A stretch of 64,000 bases of DNA. It comes from Dendrolimus kikuchii. Its lineage: Eukaryota; Arthropoda; Insecta; Lepidoptera; Lasiocampidae. Shown piece after piece: positions 37,301 to 52,300 of the stretch (within the stretch, counting starts at the first letter, position 1; each line of letters begins with the position of its first letter). Made by a program: the position numbers and the translations under genes. The stretch lies in assembly GCA_019925095.2 (NCBI GenBank), contig CM034411.1, positions 9,756,001-9,820,000 on the forward strand, given 5' to 3'. The notes beneath the pieces are model-generated. The model had not been told where the DNA came from. It ran no database searches and saw only the letters and a program-made list of their open reading frames with translations.

Positions 37301-40300
37301 TGAAGTGCTATATATAAAATTAGACTTGTTTGCACATTAAAGGGCTATTTACATGGAGAGAGTTTCTTGCCTCCAAGATACGATTGTGGAAAGCAAGAAA
37401 AAAATATTATCATGTAAGCTAATAGTTTAGACAAGTCGAGAAATCGTAGGCAAATATCTTAATTCAATTTGTGTCAGGGTGTAAACAAAACTCCTGGTGA
37501 TAATTACCTTACGATTATAGTATGATATACTCGTAGGTGAGTTTTTGTTTTTTGGTAGAATGTAAACGTGTTAAAGCGATTATTGTCTAAAGAGTATCAT
37601 CGTCTACGAAAATAGTGTAGTGTAAAACGTGCGATAAATTCTCTCCATGTAAATGGCTCTTTATACACGCTATAAGGATATGGAGCGAATATTGTTGTAG
37701 CACCTGCGTCTTATTAAAATTCGGTCGCCCATTCCTTAAAAAAAAGTATATATTTAAATACCGTATTTACACTCATTTTTAATCACGATATAGTGTCATT
37801 TAAGAAGGACGTTATAAAATTTCTTTAAAGCCAGCAGCTTGTTGGCTGCGCCTTAGTGTTGTAAACATTCATAGGCGGCGGTGACCACTTTCCATCAGTT
37901 GGGTCGTCAATCTGTCTACTGTACTTCAGCAATAGAAAAAAAAATAAAAACTTTTGAAGTGCGAGATAAAAAAATTTGCAAACATTCTAAGTAGTCGGTA
38001 GATATATAATCATGCCTGTTTCCCATGGAGGTAGGCAGATACGATGGATCTCCACTTACGATCCTGACAAACAACTTTCGTTTCATCTACTTTCATTATC
38101 CTCTTCATACATGCTCGTTCTTGTGATACAATAGTCGGTAGAACTTTATAGATACGTACTTTTAAAGAAAATGGGTTTAGAGAAGATCCGGTGAGGAGTT
38201 ATAAGTTAGATTTTATTAAAATGTAAGCAAGAATAATAATGACAACTTACCAGGCAACGGTCGGTGTACAGCTGTGACATATCTATTCCCCTCCATGTAG
38301 CCCCTGTCAGGCTCGGCATGGTGGCCATGGTGGCCGCTGTGAATCGAATGCTGATGGGAATAGAAGCCGTCCGGTGGATGGAGAGCAACCCCGCCACCCC
38401 CCTCCTCCTCGTCCACCTTTTGGGAGAAGCTGCGAACAAAGAGAACTGAACTTTAATGCGAGCACTCAATTTCATAGTAGCAACACTGGTAAGAACTATG
38501 ATGATTACCATTAAAAAAAATTTTTTTTGCTTGACTTCAGTAGAAAAGCCTATAGATTTATATCTAATATTACTATCTATAAATTTATATTTTAAGCCAA
38601 TAAAAGAATGAACTTTTTGAAAGAGATAAGAGTTAGAGCGAAATCGCATATTATCAAAATTACCTAAGAGAACAAGATGTAACATAGTTTACTGTTCATT
38701 TTCTTCGATTGCTGCCCTTGAAACCGTCAAAATCTTAAAAAATAACTAGGTGTGTTAGATGGGCATGTCACAAATTATATACAGTACCTATCGTTCTTGA
38801 AGAAAATAGCGACAGATTTAAGAGCAATAAAATGAAAGATAAGTTTATCTCCAGCTACCCACATTATAGTCCTGTCAAATAAGACGAAAAAAGGGGTAAA
38901 TCTTGTAATGACACCCAATGAGCTATAAACTTGTAAAAACCTTTATTTGGGTATTCTAAAAGTCGCTTTAGAAGTCTATTTAGATCACATGTCCGCTTCT
39001 AAAGATATTCAAAGTCAAAGGTCCTGAGAGACAGTTTTTTTGTAAATATCTCCCTTCTATGCATCAAAGGATATTCGCCTGTTTTACAAAAGTTGTAGAG
39101 CTTAACATTTTCTACAAGCTTGGTTTAAAAAAAAATTGTATACATTCAACCGTTTTTGAGATTTATTATAATATATATTATACTAGCTGTCCGGGCAGAC
39201 GTTGTTCTGCCCTGAAGAAATAAAATTTAGAACCCGATTTCAGCGCCACCTACCGGGTCCAAATGTAAGCTATTCTATCTTTCAAGTCGCATCAAACTGC
39301 ACACGGTGTGCAAGTTTGATTAAAATCGGTGAAGTAGTTTAGGAGTCCATCGCGGACAAACAACGTGACACGTAATTTATATATATTAAGATAACAAGAA
39401 CTAACGCAGGTGAACGGGCCCCAATTAACAGGTAAATGAAACTTTACAATGAATATTATACAGAAGCTGACATATTTTTTCTAACCCCTTCTTTGTACAA
39501 AAAGAAAATTCTACAGTTGTCAATGGACGTACCTGTTACCGATCACTAACAGATATCAGTTAAGTACTGTAGTGAATTTTGCATCTATTGACGACTGTAT
39601 ACCAAAACTTTCAGTCAATTCGTAATTCTCTGGGTAGTAACTGACTGATAGACAGACAGACGGATTTATTTCTTATTTTTTCTATTATAGTTGTGGGCAA
39701 CATCGCTGGTTGCGCCACGAGTAATATTTACATATAGTTTGTATTTTTTTTTTTATGTTTAAGGCTTGGCAACTAGGCCTTTAAGCCAGGCGCTGTTGTA
39801 TTGTAGGCTATAATTAACGTCATTCAACGGAGTTCTTCTGAAAACTCAAAAGGCCACATTTGGCTATATAGTTCACATTTCTCGCAAAAACACATAATTA
39901 CTACTCAAAAACTATCAATATCCTACAACTATTGTTCATTTTAGAGTAATTTTACACATTTTTAGAAAATAAAACTGCACGGCACAACGTCTCCTTTCAG
40001 TTCCCGCCAAAAACTCTCCTATAGTTTTGTATTTTATTTAATTTTCTTAGTGGTGTAATTGTTCGTTGCCCTAAATAAAAAAACAAGTTTAAAAATAATT
40101 AATAACTTAAAAAATAATATTGAAATAAAATCTCATATTACAAATACACACTTGTGGGTGCTCTTAAATAGGTTAATTAATTATGTACCTACGTTATTAA
40201 ACGGTCCTTTATGTAAATGTAACTACATTTTCAGAACAGTTTATTCACTTATATTAGTATACTCTTAACATCAATATTTTAGCTTCACAAGTTTCGATAT

Positions 40301-43300
40301 CTCGAGTCAAACCACTTTCGTAACAGATATAGAAATATTTTACGCTATCTATATCAAATATTTGCTCGACGTAGGATAATATCTGGAACAACACTCTAAG
40401 GTACCGTATACACGCGCTGCTTTTGCCACAAATCGTTGACGTTTGCGATTTATTTATTGATGTGGTCACTACGCTTATAAACCGCTAGATACTTGCCTTA
40501 CATAGCCGTGTGGATATTTAGGCCTTATACTTGCCTGCACGTCATGTGAAATGCGACATAAGAGGCATCGAATCGTCAATGTATTGTAATATGTATAATT
40601 GTATATGTATGGAAAACATTTGAAGAGTGAAATAGTGAAGACTGACCAGGATATATGTACGACAGAAACTGCTACTATTTCCCGTTAATGTTATCATTCA
40701 ATTGTAACTATCCGCTGTAACTACAAAAAAAATTTACTGTTTCTTTATTATTCCTATTACTAGGCATAGCAAAAGAACTGTCTGTCTGTCTAAACTGTAT
40801 AAAATAAATATTACAACTTTAATTAAACAAATATTTTTTTAAGTCTCATGAATCAGTACAACTAAAAATGTGTGCTGGGATACATACTAGAAGTGAAACT
40901 TCAATGGACAAGTGGAAAAATGAATCGCAACAAAATTTTAACTTGAAGTTTTACGGGCAGATTGTTAATGTACTTGTCCAATTTGAAAACCTGCCCGTAA
41001 AACTTCAAGTTAAAATTTTATTGTGATTCGTTTTTCCACTCGTCCGTTGAAGTTTTACTTTTACTATGTGTCCTAGCACACATTTCGATTTTTCGCAGGT
41101 TTACTGCAAATTATGGTTTGGTTAGGTTAGGTACATTTTAATGAATGCATTTTTTATTTAAACATATTTTATTTTATCAAACAAAAAAAATGAAATCGTT
41201 CCGGAACCAATAAAAACATCGATAGTCTCCTCTAACGTTATGCCGCTCCTCTATACGGCCGTAACGCTTTTTCGTGACAGAAAAATCCTAAGACCCAGTC
41301 TATATTGAAGTTTCACTTCAAAAGTTTCAATACAATATATTCATTTCAAATCGTCACAATAAAATCAACTCGTGTAATTTACTAAGGTTCGTATTCCAGA
41401 AAGTTCCTAAATCTCAAGTCTAACTCAAATGTAGAAACTCTAAAATTGTTCTATGACTTGCATTCGTAAACCTTTTACATTTGACCTAATATTATCTCAA
41501 AGATCAATTCAATTCGAAAGTCCTGACACCAAATTGATTATAAGATCTCGTGTAACAGCTCCCTAAGATGTTGACATATGTCTGTGGATTTTTGTCCCAC
41601 AAAATACAGAGTGTCATTTATTTATTACTCACTCATTTCTCATAAGTGAGAGAGGGACAAGTTGTTATGTTGTAACAAGTGTAATTAGATTTATACGCTT
41701 CCAACGTCTATCGTTTACTGGTTTCGTCTTCTTCGAGTGCGAGAGACGCACTAGTTGCGAAACAAAGATGAAATGTTATGGTGTTTTACGACACAACGAC
41801 CATGTACAATTGCATGTGTGGTTTGTCTATAAACGGTGCTTAATCATCGAGTTAAAAATGATTCTATGAACCAGTTATCGACTCCATACTCATAGGAACT
41901 TACCCTATTTTCCTAGATAATAAGGGTCTTATATAGGTAGTAATATTCGCGTCTAAAAACTGTTGTAAGACTAATTTTGACGTGCGCCTGTAAAGCCTGG
42001 ACACTTAAAGAAGAGAACCAATTATTAGTCACAGAGAAAAAGGCTCTCAGGAAAATCTTGGGCCCAACAAAAATAGGAGCTGGTAGCTGGAGGGTCTGAA
42101 CTAACTCCGAAATAGAAAACCTCGTGGCCAAATCATCTCAATTGAAACTGATTTTCAATTCATGAAACATGCGCGAGGAGAATGACCTGCGGTAATCATC
42201 TCGTAGAGCAGCATTTTGGATCTTTTTCAGGTTTACGTTTTATAATAGGCGATTATCTCCTTTTGTACTTCTGCCATTACATTATTGAATGTAATTAGAA
42301 TAAATAGAATTAGAGTAGAATTGGAACGATGATTTATGTAATATAAGCACATAACATTTAATTTAACTCAACATTCGGAATAGTGGCACCTAAGATCTAC
42401 TTTGACTTCATTGTTGAAAAGCCCCATTAATTAGTGCGAAACTAGCACTTTAACCGATCTTGCCATATCCTACTAATATTATAAACGCGAGTTTGTAAGA
42501 ATGTATGGATGTATGTTTTCTACGCTTTCACGCAAAACTACTGAATGATTTTGATGAAACTTTACAATAATATACCTTACATATCAGAATAACACATAGG
42601 CTATAATTTATAAAGATACTAACTGCCCCGGCAAACTTCGTATCGCCTCTGAATCAATAAATAAAAAACGTTGATTTCTGAACGACGGGACGAACATTAA
42701 ATGTTTGACAGATAGGAATAGTTTCTAAGCGAAAGCGAAATTGTTTTTTTAAATATATTCCAAGCATTTTTTTCATATTTACTCACCTTTTAAACCTTCC
42801 CTGGACTTCCACAAATAATTGAAAACCAAAGTTAGCCAAATCAGTCCAGCCATTCTCGAGTTTTAGCGAGGCTAACGAACAGCAATTGATTTTTATTTAT
42901 ACATAGATATTGTGAATTATCCAAAATATAATGATTCTCCATCACCACGCGCATGAAACCGCGAGACGCAGCTAGTAGAAATATAAAAGCAACCACGTTA
43001 CGCTATACAATTACTCGAATAACTTAAAAATATCTTTCAGGCGTTTAATTCGCGAATAAAATAAAAATTAAAAAAACATACCCAAAACAAACCAGTTTAA
43101 ACTCTACTGGTAATTCATAAAGTCCAATTTGAAATTTATTATAATATAATATACACAATTGTTTTTATATGACGATTACACCGTGACGAAGTGCGCGAGC
43201 GCATGAACGGCGTGTACGAGCGGCACACGGTCACTGTCAAGGAATAATTACGCGAGTGTAATGTATCGTAGAAAAAATATTCAGGGACAATGCATACAAG

Positions 43301-46300
43301 ATTATTTAAATTGATAATAAGGCTTTTCTCACGCGTTTATGTAAATTTAGGCCATAATATGGAGATTGTTATGGAAAAACATCGTAAGCGACAGTATTTA
43401 GTCATTTCACATTTTTTTTTATACAGCTAAAATAATTTAGATTCCAATATAACGATTCTTGGAACCTTGTTTGCGTTAATGGCAAAATTATGAATACACT
43501 AAAAGTCGGAGATTTAAATCTGTTACGTACAAAAAAAAAGTGTGTGCAGTTCACGCTCAGTAGAAGTCAAACTTCAGAGAATATTCACAAATAATTTTCT
43601 CTAACTTTTATCATTTATAATTTTTCACTGTTTTAGTGTAAAAAATATTATTATCGGTTTTATTTCGGTCCAAATTGGACTATGTTTAATGATCGGTCTT
43701 ATTGACTCTCTGATCTGTGCTGCACAATGAAAAACTCGTATCCCATTCTCTCGCAAGCTTTGTCCTATAGATTTATGTGTTTTCCTCTTTTTAGTGTCTC
43801 TTTTTCGTTTCATAGAGTTTCAAATTATAACGATTCTAAAAAGTTTCACTTCAACGAGTAGCTCTGATGTAAAATTTTATATATGTCGCATACAATATCC
43901 TTCCATAACAGGCGCGATATTTAGCCTAGACTAGTGAAGACTGCGTCTATACTTAAGCTTGGGTGCATCTGAGCAGGATTCCAATACTAGATCAGTGAAG
44001 GGACTTGTCCGCTTTTGAGTGGTCCACCCACACTTCACGACATTGACATTATAGGGTAATTCGAATGGTTATCTGGCAAAATTGCGAGTTCCACTCTACC
44101 TAATTGCTATCCTGCAGCAGTTGTTTCTTTTCACTTTGAATAAAAAGACTATATCTAGTCAAGTAATACCTGGTCAAGTATCTAGTCAAGTTCAAGTCAA
44201 GTATCTAGTCAACTTCTAGGCGCTAAGAACCTCAGCCAGAAGGCCCAGCTCGCCGTACACAACGCGGTGCTGGTACCTACGCTCGCGTATGGAAGCGAGA
44301 GTTGGGTATGGAAGAAAGAGCATGAAAGTAGAGTAAACGCGGTCGAGATGCGAGCACTGCGCAAAATCTGCGGAGTGACGCTCGCGGACCGCGTTCGTAA
44401 TACCGAAGTAAGAAAGAGAGTTGGTCTGAAAGAGAGTGTCGGGGTGAAGGTAAGGAAAGGAATGCTCCGGTGGTTCGGGCATGTGGAAAGAATGCATGAT
44501 GAAAGAATGACTAAACAGATATACAATGCAAAAGTGGATGGATGCAGAAGTCGTGGAAGGCCACGACACACCTTCCATGATCAAATTGATCGTGTACTAG
44601 CAGAAGGTGATGTCAGGAGCCTTAAGAACAGACGAGCTTGCATGACAAGAGTTATGAATGTCAAAGAGGCAAGTGAGGTGTGTAAGAATAAGCCTAAATG
44701 GCACTCTGTTGTTCGTGCCTACCCCGCAAGGGAACTGGCGTGAAGTTATGTATGTATGTATGTATGTAAGTAATACCTGAAAAGGATCGATGGACTCTGG
44801 ACTCCTATTGTTTTATAATAGGAGTCTATAACCATCGTGTTTCGTACGATGAGTGACAGTTCCGATGACCCACGTCCTCCACCATTATCGCATCCCCTAT
44901 TATCACCTCTCTCCTATCTGACCTCTCCATCCAATTTCCTTTATCCTATCCTAAAGGCTGGCTGGTAGCTGACTCTTGGTGTTACAAATTTCTTTTGGTG
45001 ACGGTAATCACTCTTCATTATATAGGCTGTCTGTCTGTTTGCTAGATTCGCAATAAAAAAAAACTAGAGTTCATTTCTATAGGTCGGTAGGGTTTGCATT
45101 CAGATTACGAGGGATTATCTGTTAAACTAAATTATTGAGCTCGTATGCCGAGAGGACCTGCTCGGGTCGATAGGTCGGCATAATCTTGGTTATTCTCCTT
45201 TTGCTATGTCAAAGAGCTTCTATGCGGGATACCGATTTATTAGTCGATGGGTTCCACGTGCTGAGCGCTCAAGATATTGCTCTACACGTTTGAGACTTGC
45301 TTTGAAAGAGTAGACTCACTTAATTAAACAGACGTGTGCGATTGTCTGCACTCCGTTTGCTTTAATATGGACTTGTTAATTTTATTGCTCGTTTCACCGT
45401 TTACCGGATATACCAGCCAGACGGCTTAAAAACCATATAATCGACTTATGACTTCCATTAGTTGTTATCTCTATTCTTCCATACTGCGTATCGACTGAGT
45501 TATCGATCATTGAAAATGAATCCCGAATGAATGAAACTCGAATCATTATTTCACTTTTAATTAAAGAAACTTTTCATTTCATTACCGGCTGCTATTCTCC
45601 AATTCATTCTTTGATTGAGTTCGAACCGTGAGACAGCAATCTGCATCCCATAGAATTCAAACTTTTTGCATTAAACTAACAAAAGGTTTTTTATTAAGTC
45701 GAAGTTGTTCCGATTTCTAGCCACGGTTATTTGAATAGCCATATTATTTAAACTCAGATCGCTAACTATACTAAATTGAGGTGTTTCACTCACTTTCTCT
45801 GCAGACGTGGCCGACAGTACTGTCGTGACAGAGTTATATTCATTTACATGTCTCCAACACATAAAATACACATCGAAAACGTGATCACGTGTTTACCAGC
45901 ATGTACTTGTCTCATGCTGTTCAAGTCAAGATTAACATTAAAGCAATAAATGCCGTCAAAATGAGTTCTGCAAGAAGTACTATTTATGTATTATTAGACC
46001 TTCACAAATAGATAGGTAATTAAACACATACATTGTATGTATAAATAATATATTAACTAAAACAGACATAATTGTATATTAAATATTTGTTGTAATTTTA
46101 ACTAAGATCATCATAATCAGTTATATAATCATAAAATCTATGTAGTCATAAGGACAACAAACGGCTTGTAACCGAAACTACAAAAAGTTTGTATGCCTGT
46201 CAAGGCGAAACATGTAACTCGAGACTTAGCATAACATCTGCAAATATCCATGTTTCAAACAAATAAATTACTTGACTTTGACTATGGTTTTAGTATACAC

Positions 46301-49300
46301 GCAATAGGCAACACCGGGGCCAATTCTAGTCAACCGGACCAAAGTATTTTTTTTATTGCGAACCTGACAAACAAACAGACAAGCCCATCTAATTGGAAGT
46401 GGTTACCGTCGCCTGTAAACGTTTGCAACACGAGAAGCGAAGTCAACGCGTTGCCAGTCTTTAAAATGGAACAGGAGTAGGGTTGCAAGATGTATCCGAA
46501 AAAAAAAACTGAACAAGATTTTTTTATTAGCATATCAATTTACTGAAAACTGACTTTTTAGTTATTAATTTTGTATAGAATCTTAAATTAAGAACCAATC
46601 TACTTTTTCACACATTTAATATTCGATGCCACTGCTTTTAATGAAGTTTTATTGCCTGAGGTGGCATCTTTAAATTCAGTGCAACTAGCAGTCATATTAA
46701 AGAAAACCCACAATTTACTTTTTACAGTAGGTATTTACGGCGAGAGACGAGAGTTCGCCAGATAATGAACGAATTTGCTTTAAAACCGGTCAATCTTTTG
46801 TCCAGTTTACAAAGATTTTCTTGACCGGACGAACATAAAGAAAACCGGACTGTCCGGTCAAAAACCGGCCATGAAGGGGTGAGATAGAGGGATCAGACAG
46901 GAGAAATGGGATAAAGAGGATAAGATTGGTGAGTAGAATAGGGGCAAATGGGCCATCGGAACTCTCACTCATCGCACGAAACACAATTAACTCAAGTCAA
47001 ACCGTTCCACACCCATAGCCTGTAAGAGCCGGCTCTGAGGCCTGTAATGAGGATAATTATTCCACAATAACTCTACGACGTCGAAAATTAACAGAAAATT
47101 CCTTCAAAATATTTACCCTTCTCTGAATCTGACGTTAAATGAAAAAGGAGATTCGATATACTTAGACCGCTAGATCACAGTTATCGATGTCATTGATGTA
47201 TTTGGTTTTGAGTTAACAAACTCAGTGGGCAGAAATTCTTTTCCAACTACAGTATTCCGCAAATAAAAACTTACATTTCAAGCTAAAATATAAATCTGCA
47301 GACGCGTGCCTCGGAAAAATCCATTTAGATAATAATTTAGCGAACGTTGCAGAATTATTATCGAGGACGGCTTAGTGTTAGTGTAGAAATAGAGTGAGAG
47401 CGGGGCGAGGAGCGGAATCAGCAGGCGGGTGTCATAAGCACATAATTTTATGTATGTATGTGGATTATGTTTTGCGTTATAAGACTTTTCAAGTTTTTGC
47501 AAGAGCTCCGCCACTTTGCTTTGGTCAAGAATGTAGAATTTGATTGAGGACGGGGTGAAAGGTCTCCTTGGCAGTGGAAGACGCCGACGATCCCACTGCC
47601 TGCCATCGCACGCAGAGTGATTAGGCCGTTTACTCCTAGCTTTAGCGTAGATATCTTAGACTCGGTGGGTACGTATAGCATTTCTTCGGTGACACTATTA
47701 TCACCCCAACACGGCGAAACCCACACGCCTCTATCGCATTACCACCGCGGAGGGCACTCCTCAATTGGATTTCTCCTCTTTAAAAAAATGGGATGGAAAG
47801 GTTATATGAGTCCGGTTATCGCTTTACGTTTATTTAGATAAAAATTATTCTCAAAAATGAATATTCGTAAATACTTGACACTATTTCCACAAACCGCAAG
47901 AAGCTAAGTATCTAGAAGTCCTATATACTCCGCAGTCTATGAAGACGCGGCCTTAGACGCCCACTCTTCACAAACTGCGTACAACTGAACAAATATTAGG
48001 AATGATGAACACACATACATTTAGATAACCAGTTGCAGAACCTAGTTACAGAGTTTCCGTTTGAGACGCTTAGCAAACTCTGGAAGTAGACTGAAGTTGC
48101 AACTGTTGATAGTACATATAGACAAATATAATTTATCTGTGTTTGTATATTGTATCTACATATCTATACTGGACAAGTAGAATTTTGCTGCATTTGCAGA
48201 CAGATGGTGAGACATTAACTCGACGGTTTGAAGTCTGAATCGGTCATCATACGGTCGGTTCCTATATCTTACTATTCATTCACATTACAATTATAAATTA
48301 TTTCTTTTTATAAATGCAAAAATATACATATTTATTTATGTACATATCGACTGTTATACATTCTGTCTGTATTATTATATCTATATAATTCCGACATGTA
48401 CCTATATAATATGAATATATTTAATTACCTTTATAATAATTACATATTTTCATATAAATTTATTTCTTATGTATTGTATATAATATAAACATTTCTATAT
48501 ACAATATATTCTTATAAAACATTTCATTTATTTAGCATTTTTTATCATATTTGTTGTTTTTTGGCTCATTTTTGTGATATATGTAAGTTATTGACTGTTT
48601 TAAAATTACCTACATGAAGGTAAACAGTACGTTGTTTGGGTTGATTCTGGTTGGATGGAGGCTGGAACTGAAAATCAGCGCTGTGTTCGCTCCTAACACA
48701 GCATAATACTGAGTTTCCAACCTCATTGCCATGAATTTTACGTACATACATTTCTGAAACTGTATCTATTTGTTAGTAAAAATCCTTGTATTTTATGTGT
48801 GTGCATTTATTTGTGACAATAAATATTTTTCTTTCTTTCTTTCTTTCTTTCAATTACTTGGCCTACCATCGGTTGAATTTTGACATCACTTGTGTGGAGC
48901 TTATGTCAAATTTTAACCGATAGTAAGGCAAATGAACGGTCGGTAAGATATAGGAAATGTATAAGAAAACAAATAAGTACAATAGAACAAGTAAATTATA
49001 AGTGAACAAATAAGCAAAATAGCAATAGATATGTAAATAGTATTATATAAAGTAGAACAATAAGACTGTAGAATGTTTAGATCCAAAATTGTATTTAAAT
49101 ATATGTAATGGAAATTAATTTTGGCAATAAAAACAAAAGAAAGAGATAATAAAAATAAAAATAAAAATAGAGAAGAAAACACAAAAAATATGAATAAAAA
49201 TACCCTGACAAACGTGTGCGTCAGGAGAAGGAGAATATTAAAAAAAAAGATATAGGAACCGAGCTTACGCCAGTAAATCAGCGCGACATACAAGTACGAG

Positions 49301-52300
49301 TCATAAGTAAGTTTTTTTCTGCTCTTTTTCTAGCTCAAGCGAACGAGATATGCCCGAGTCAATTACTTTTTTATTTTCACTTTAATAAAAGGTTTACCTT
49401 TATTACTTATTTATTACTAACTACTTATTTAACGCAAATAAATTTCCACTGTCATAAGTAAGTTAGCCGTCAATTAGAAACAGTAAAAACAGTGGCACAC
49501 TCTAGAGTTTAGACTATAGGCCATCTATACAGGCAAATTGCCTATCACGTGTCAAATTAAATGTGTCGTGATATTATATATATCTTGTAAATAAATGTAT
49601 CGTATAAAACATTTGCAGAATATTACACATACAACTAAAACTAATTGTAATTAATTTTCACAAACTATCTCGCCATATAATTAAAAACAAAATTGTGCGT
49701 CAGCTCCGAAGCACAACTGGAGTTTACTCCTTAAGTACGATTGTCTTTGAATTTGAATGTCTTGTAATTTCTCTTATTGTATAATAAGAGAGATTACAAG
49801 ACCTAATTTCAAAACCGTATCTTACACTGATGGATATTATTTTAGATTTTATTACATTTCATTAAAGTTCGAAATTGTACAATAAAAACAACTTACGCTT
49901 TTGAGCTAACGCTTGTATTATTTCACTCCTTATAACAATTCATAAAATTTTCATACCGGGGGCTTTATGTAAAAGTCAGTTCTTCAGGATTAAACTACAA
50001 AAGATTTTTTTAAAAGGTTTTTAAATACAAGCTTTTGAGATCCTGGATATCATGTAGCCGCAGAGTGCTAGCCAAGATAAGTAAAACGAGTCCAAACACG
50101 ACGGGTCTATCTTGTTTAGTACAGGAGTTCCTATGGCCACCTTCTAACTCCATCATCAGATCAGCTTTATTGTACCATATTATTGCATTGTCACGCCATA
50201 TACATATGCGTGCAAAATTTCAGCTCAATTGGAAACCGGGAAGTTGGTCAAATTTAACTTACAAGATTCCACCCGAACTTACATACATACATACATAAGT
50301 ACATCCATTGCAACTAATAATAGTAATAGTAATAATAATAATAATCGGCAGACAAACACACACATTGTATATCCCCAAATTAAGCAAGTTACGCTTGTGT
50401 TATGGGTAACATACAACGGACTACTCTGGGGCCGATCCCAGACACCCAGACCATAGTAAATAACGGAGAAAATACGTCAAATAAAAGCTTCTAAAATAGT
50501 AAAATCTAAAACCTACAGCACTAAAACGAAATCATCCGTGAACTAAACATAGCTGGCAGTGTTATTTGTTAGGAAAAACAACTACCTCCCACACTGTATA
50601 CTTGTGAATAGTGCACCTTGCAAATTGCAGCAGACCGTAACGAAATAAACACACAAGTTATGCACATACGCCCACGTGTATTGAAACGTTTTCGAGTTGA
50701 ATGCAAGTTAAGAGCATACAGCTGAAATTCGCAATGGAAAATACTTAAGCTGCGAGAATGCTGGTAAGCTTACTTACTGCTTTTTAAGATTTCATAGACT
50801 TTTTGGCCAAGTTGGAGCTCTCATAAGAACATCACGTCAGTGTATACCTGTCTGTATAGGTATATATGTAGATATATCACAGTCATTTTTCTCAGAAACT
50901 AATTAGGTTACACATTTAGAAAGAAGAAGACGGAGTCTCGGATTCCGAAAGTGCTGTCGGCTAAAGTGTGCCGATTTTGGAGTAGGATTCCGATTGTGCT
51001 ACAGTGCGGTACCAGAAATCAGTATCAAATAATCGAATTAGTGTAGGTAAAGGCGAAATAGTTACCAGCGGATATATTACTATTAATCACACAAACGCAA
51101 ACCACGTGTATACACAGAAGTTAACTCCCACAAGTAAATTAAAATGATTCACTTCATTTGACGGTTTTGTTCACGTAGGTCCATACACAGTTTCATTTCG
51201 TCTCAGGTTACATAATATTATATTTTACTAGCTTCTGCCCGCGACTTCACCTGCGTGGAAAAGCTAAAAAAAAGTTTGGTTTTAGTGTGATGATATACAG
51301 CCTATACCCTTCCTCGATAAATGGGCTATTTAACACTGAAAGAATTTTTCAAATCAGATCAGTAGTTCCTGAGATGAGCGCGTTCAAGCAAATAAACAAA
51401 CAAACTCTTCAGCTTTATATATATATTATAGTATAAGATAACAAAGTGCCAGTTACTACTTAATTTTTAAACACTATTTAGAATTTCCAAATATTCCAGT
51501 CAATTCTGATATTATAAGAAACAGTGAAAAATACTGAAAACAGTGTCGGTGCCATTTTTAAGGTCTATAGGGTAAACTAACAATTGTTGACAACCTGTCA
51601 ATTTAGAAAGAAAGAAAATGTTTATTTCCAAAAATGCGACACTTTAACAATGATTTATAATAATAATAATAGCATTGAAATTGTGTGTCGCAATTCGCGA
51701 AATGAAGTTGGCACTCAGTTTTTTGCTGTGCCGAAACATAGTCCGACACAGCACTGATTTTCAGTGCCCACCTCCTTAATTACAAATTTATTCAAGTTAT
51801 TAAGAAATCTTAATATTATAGTAGTATTACAGACAAAAAAAAATGTAGGAGGTCACAACAAAGGGGGTAACGTACTTAATTTTCAAAATTTTCACTCAAC
51901 CAGATGCACATCAGACAGGCGATGGCTGGCAACCATTACTCTTCATCGTCAATTTAACTTTCACGGTTCTGTCCGCCAATTAGTCGGACTACGGCAATAT
52001 TGGCGGAATGCCAATCAAGCTGGCGTGTAAACGGCCCGGGGTATAGCTTAATGGGCAACGTTGGATAAATGTTACTGTCGCTTTTTTTTAGTTAGTTATC
52101 TTTCTTTATCCAATAACTAAGTGTTGCTGCCACTTCACCTCCTGGCAGGAATATTGCTCATTTGGAGAGGCGATGGTGGTATATATATTTATAATTTCTT
52201 TCGTTCTCTTTGCTTATCTATCTGTCTCTCACTTCCAAGAACTTGGAAGTGCTCAACCTGTCCAAGCAGTACTTCACACCGTGTCAACGCCTTGAACTTG

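Larger units (their letters stand above)
34350..38250 (-). other. siz intron 2
   Basis: Dominated by the deleted RTE (34384-36957), the adjoining repeat (36958-37219) and a short repeat (37826-37945). A segment at 38010-38110 (catgcctgtttcccatggag) looks like another common retroelement end. The stretch 37220-37820 holds nothing recognised. Confidence 0.75.

Noticed and set aside
47448..47841. Protein-like frames on both strands with GGAGGGCACTCCTCAATTGG-type sequence
   Set aside because: They look like a dispersed repeat; I could not assign a family or find a second copy in the window, so I made no gene call.
48913..49293. A 126-codon hydrophobic minus-strand frame
   Set aside because: It is a low-complexity translation of AT-rich DNA with Phe/Leu/Ile/Tyr bias, with no family motif and no splice context matching siz.
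50281..50296. Short (atac)n run as a CRISPR-like or satellite array
   Set aside because: It is a four-unit simple repeat, probably a retroelement tail.
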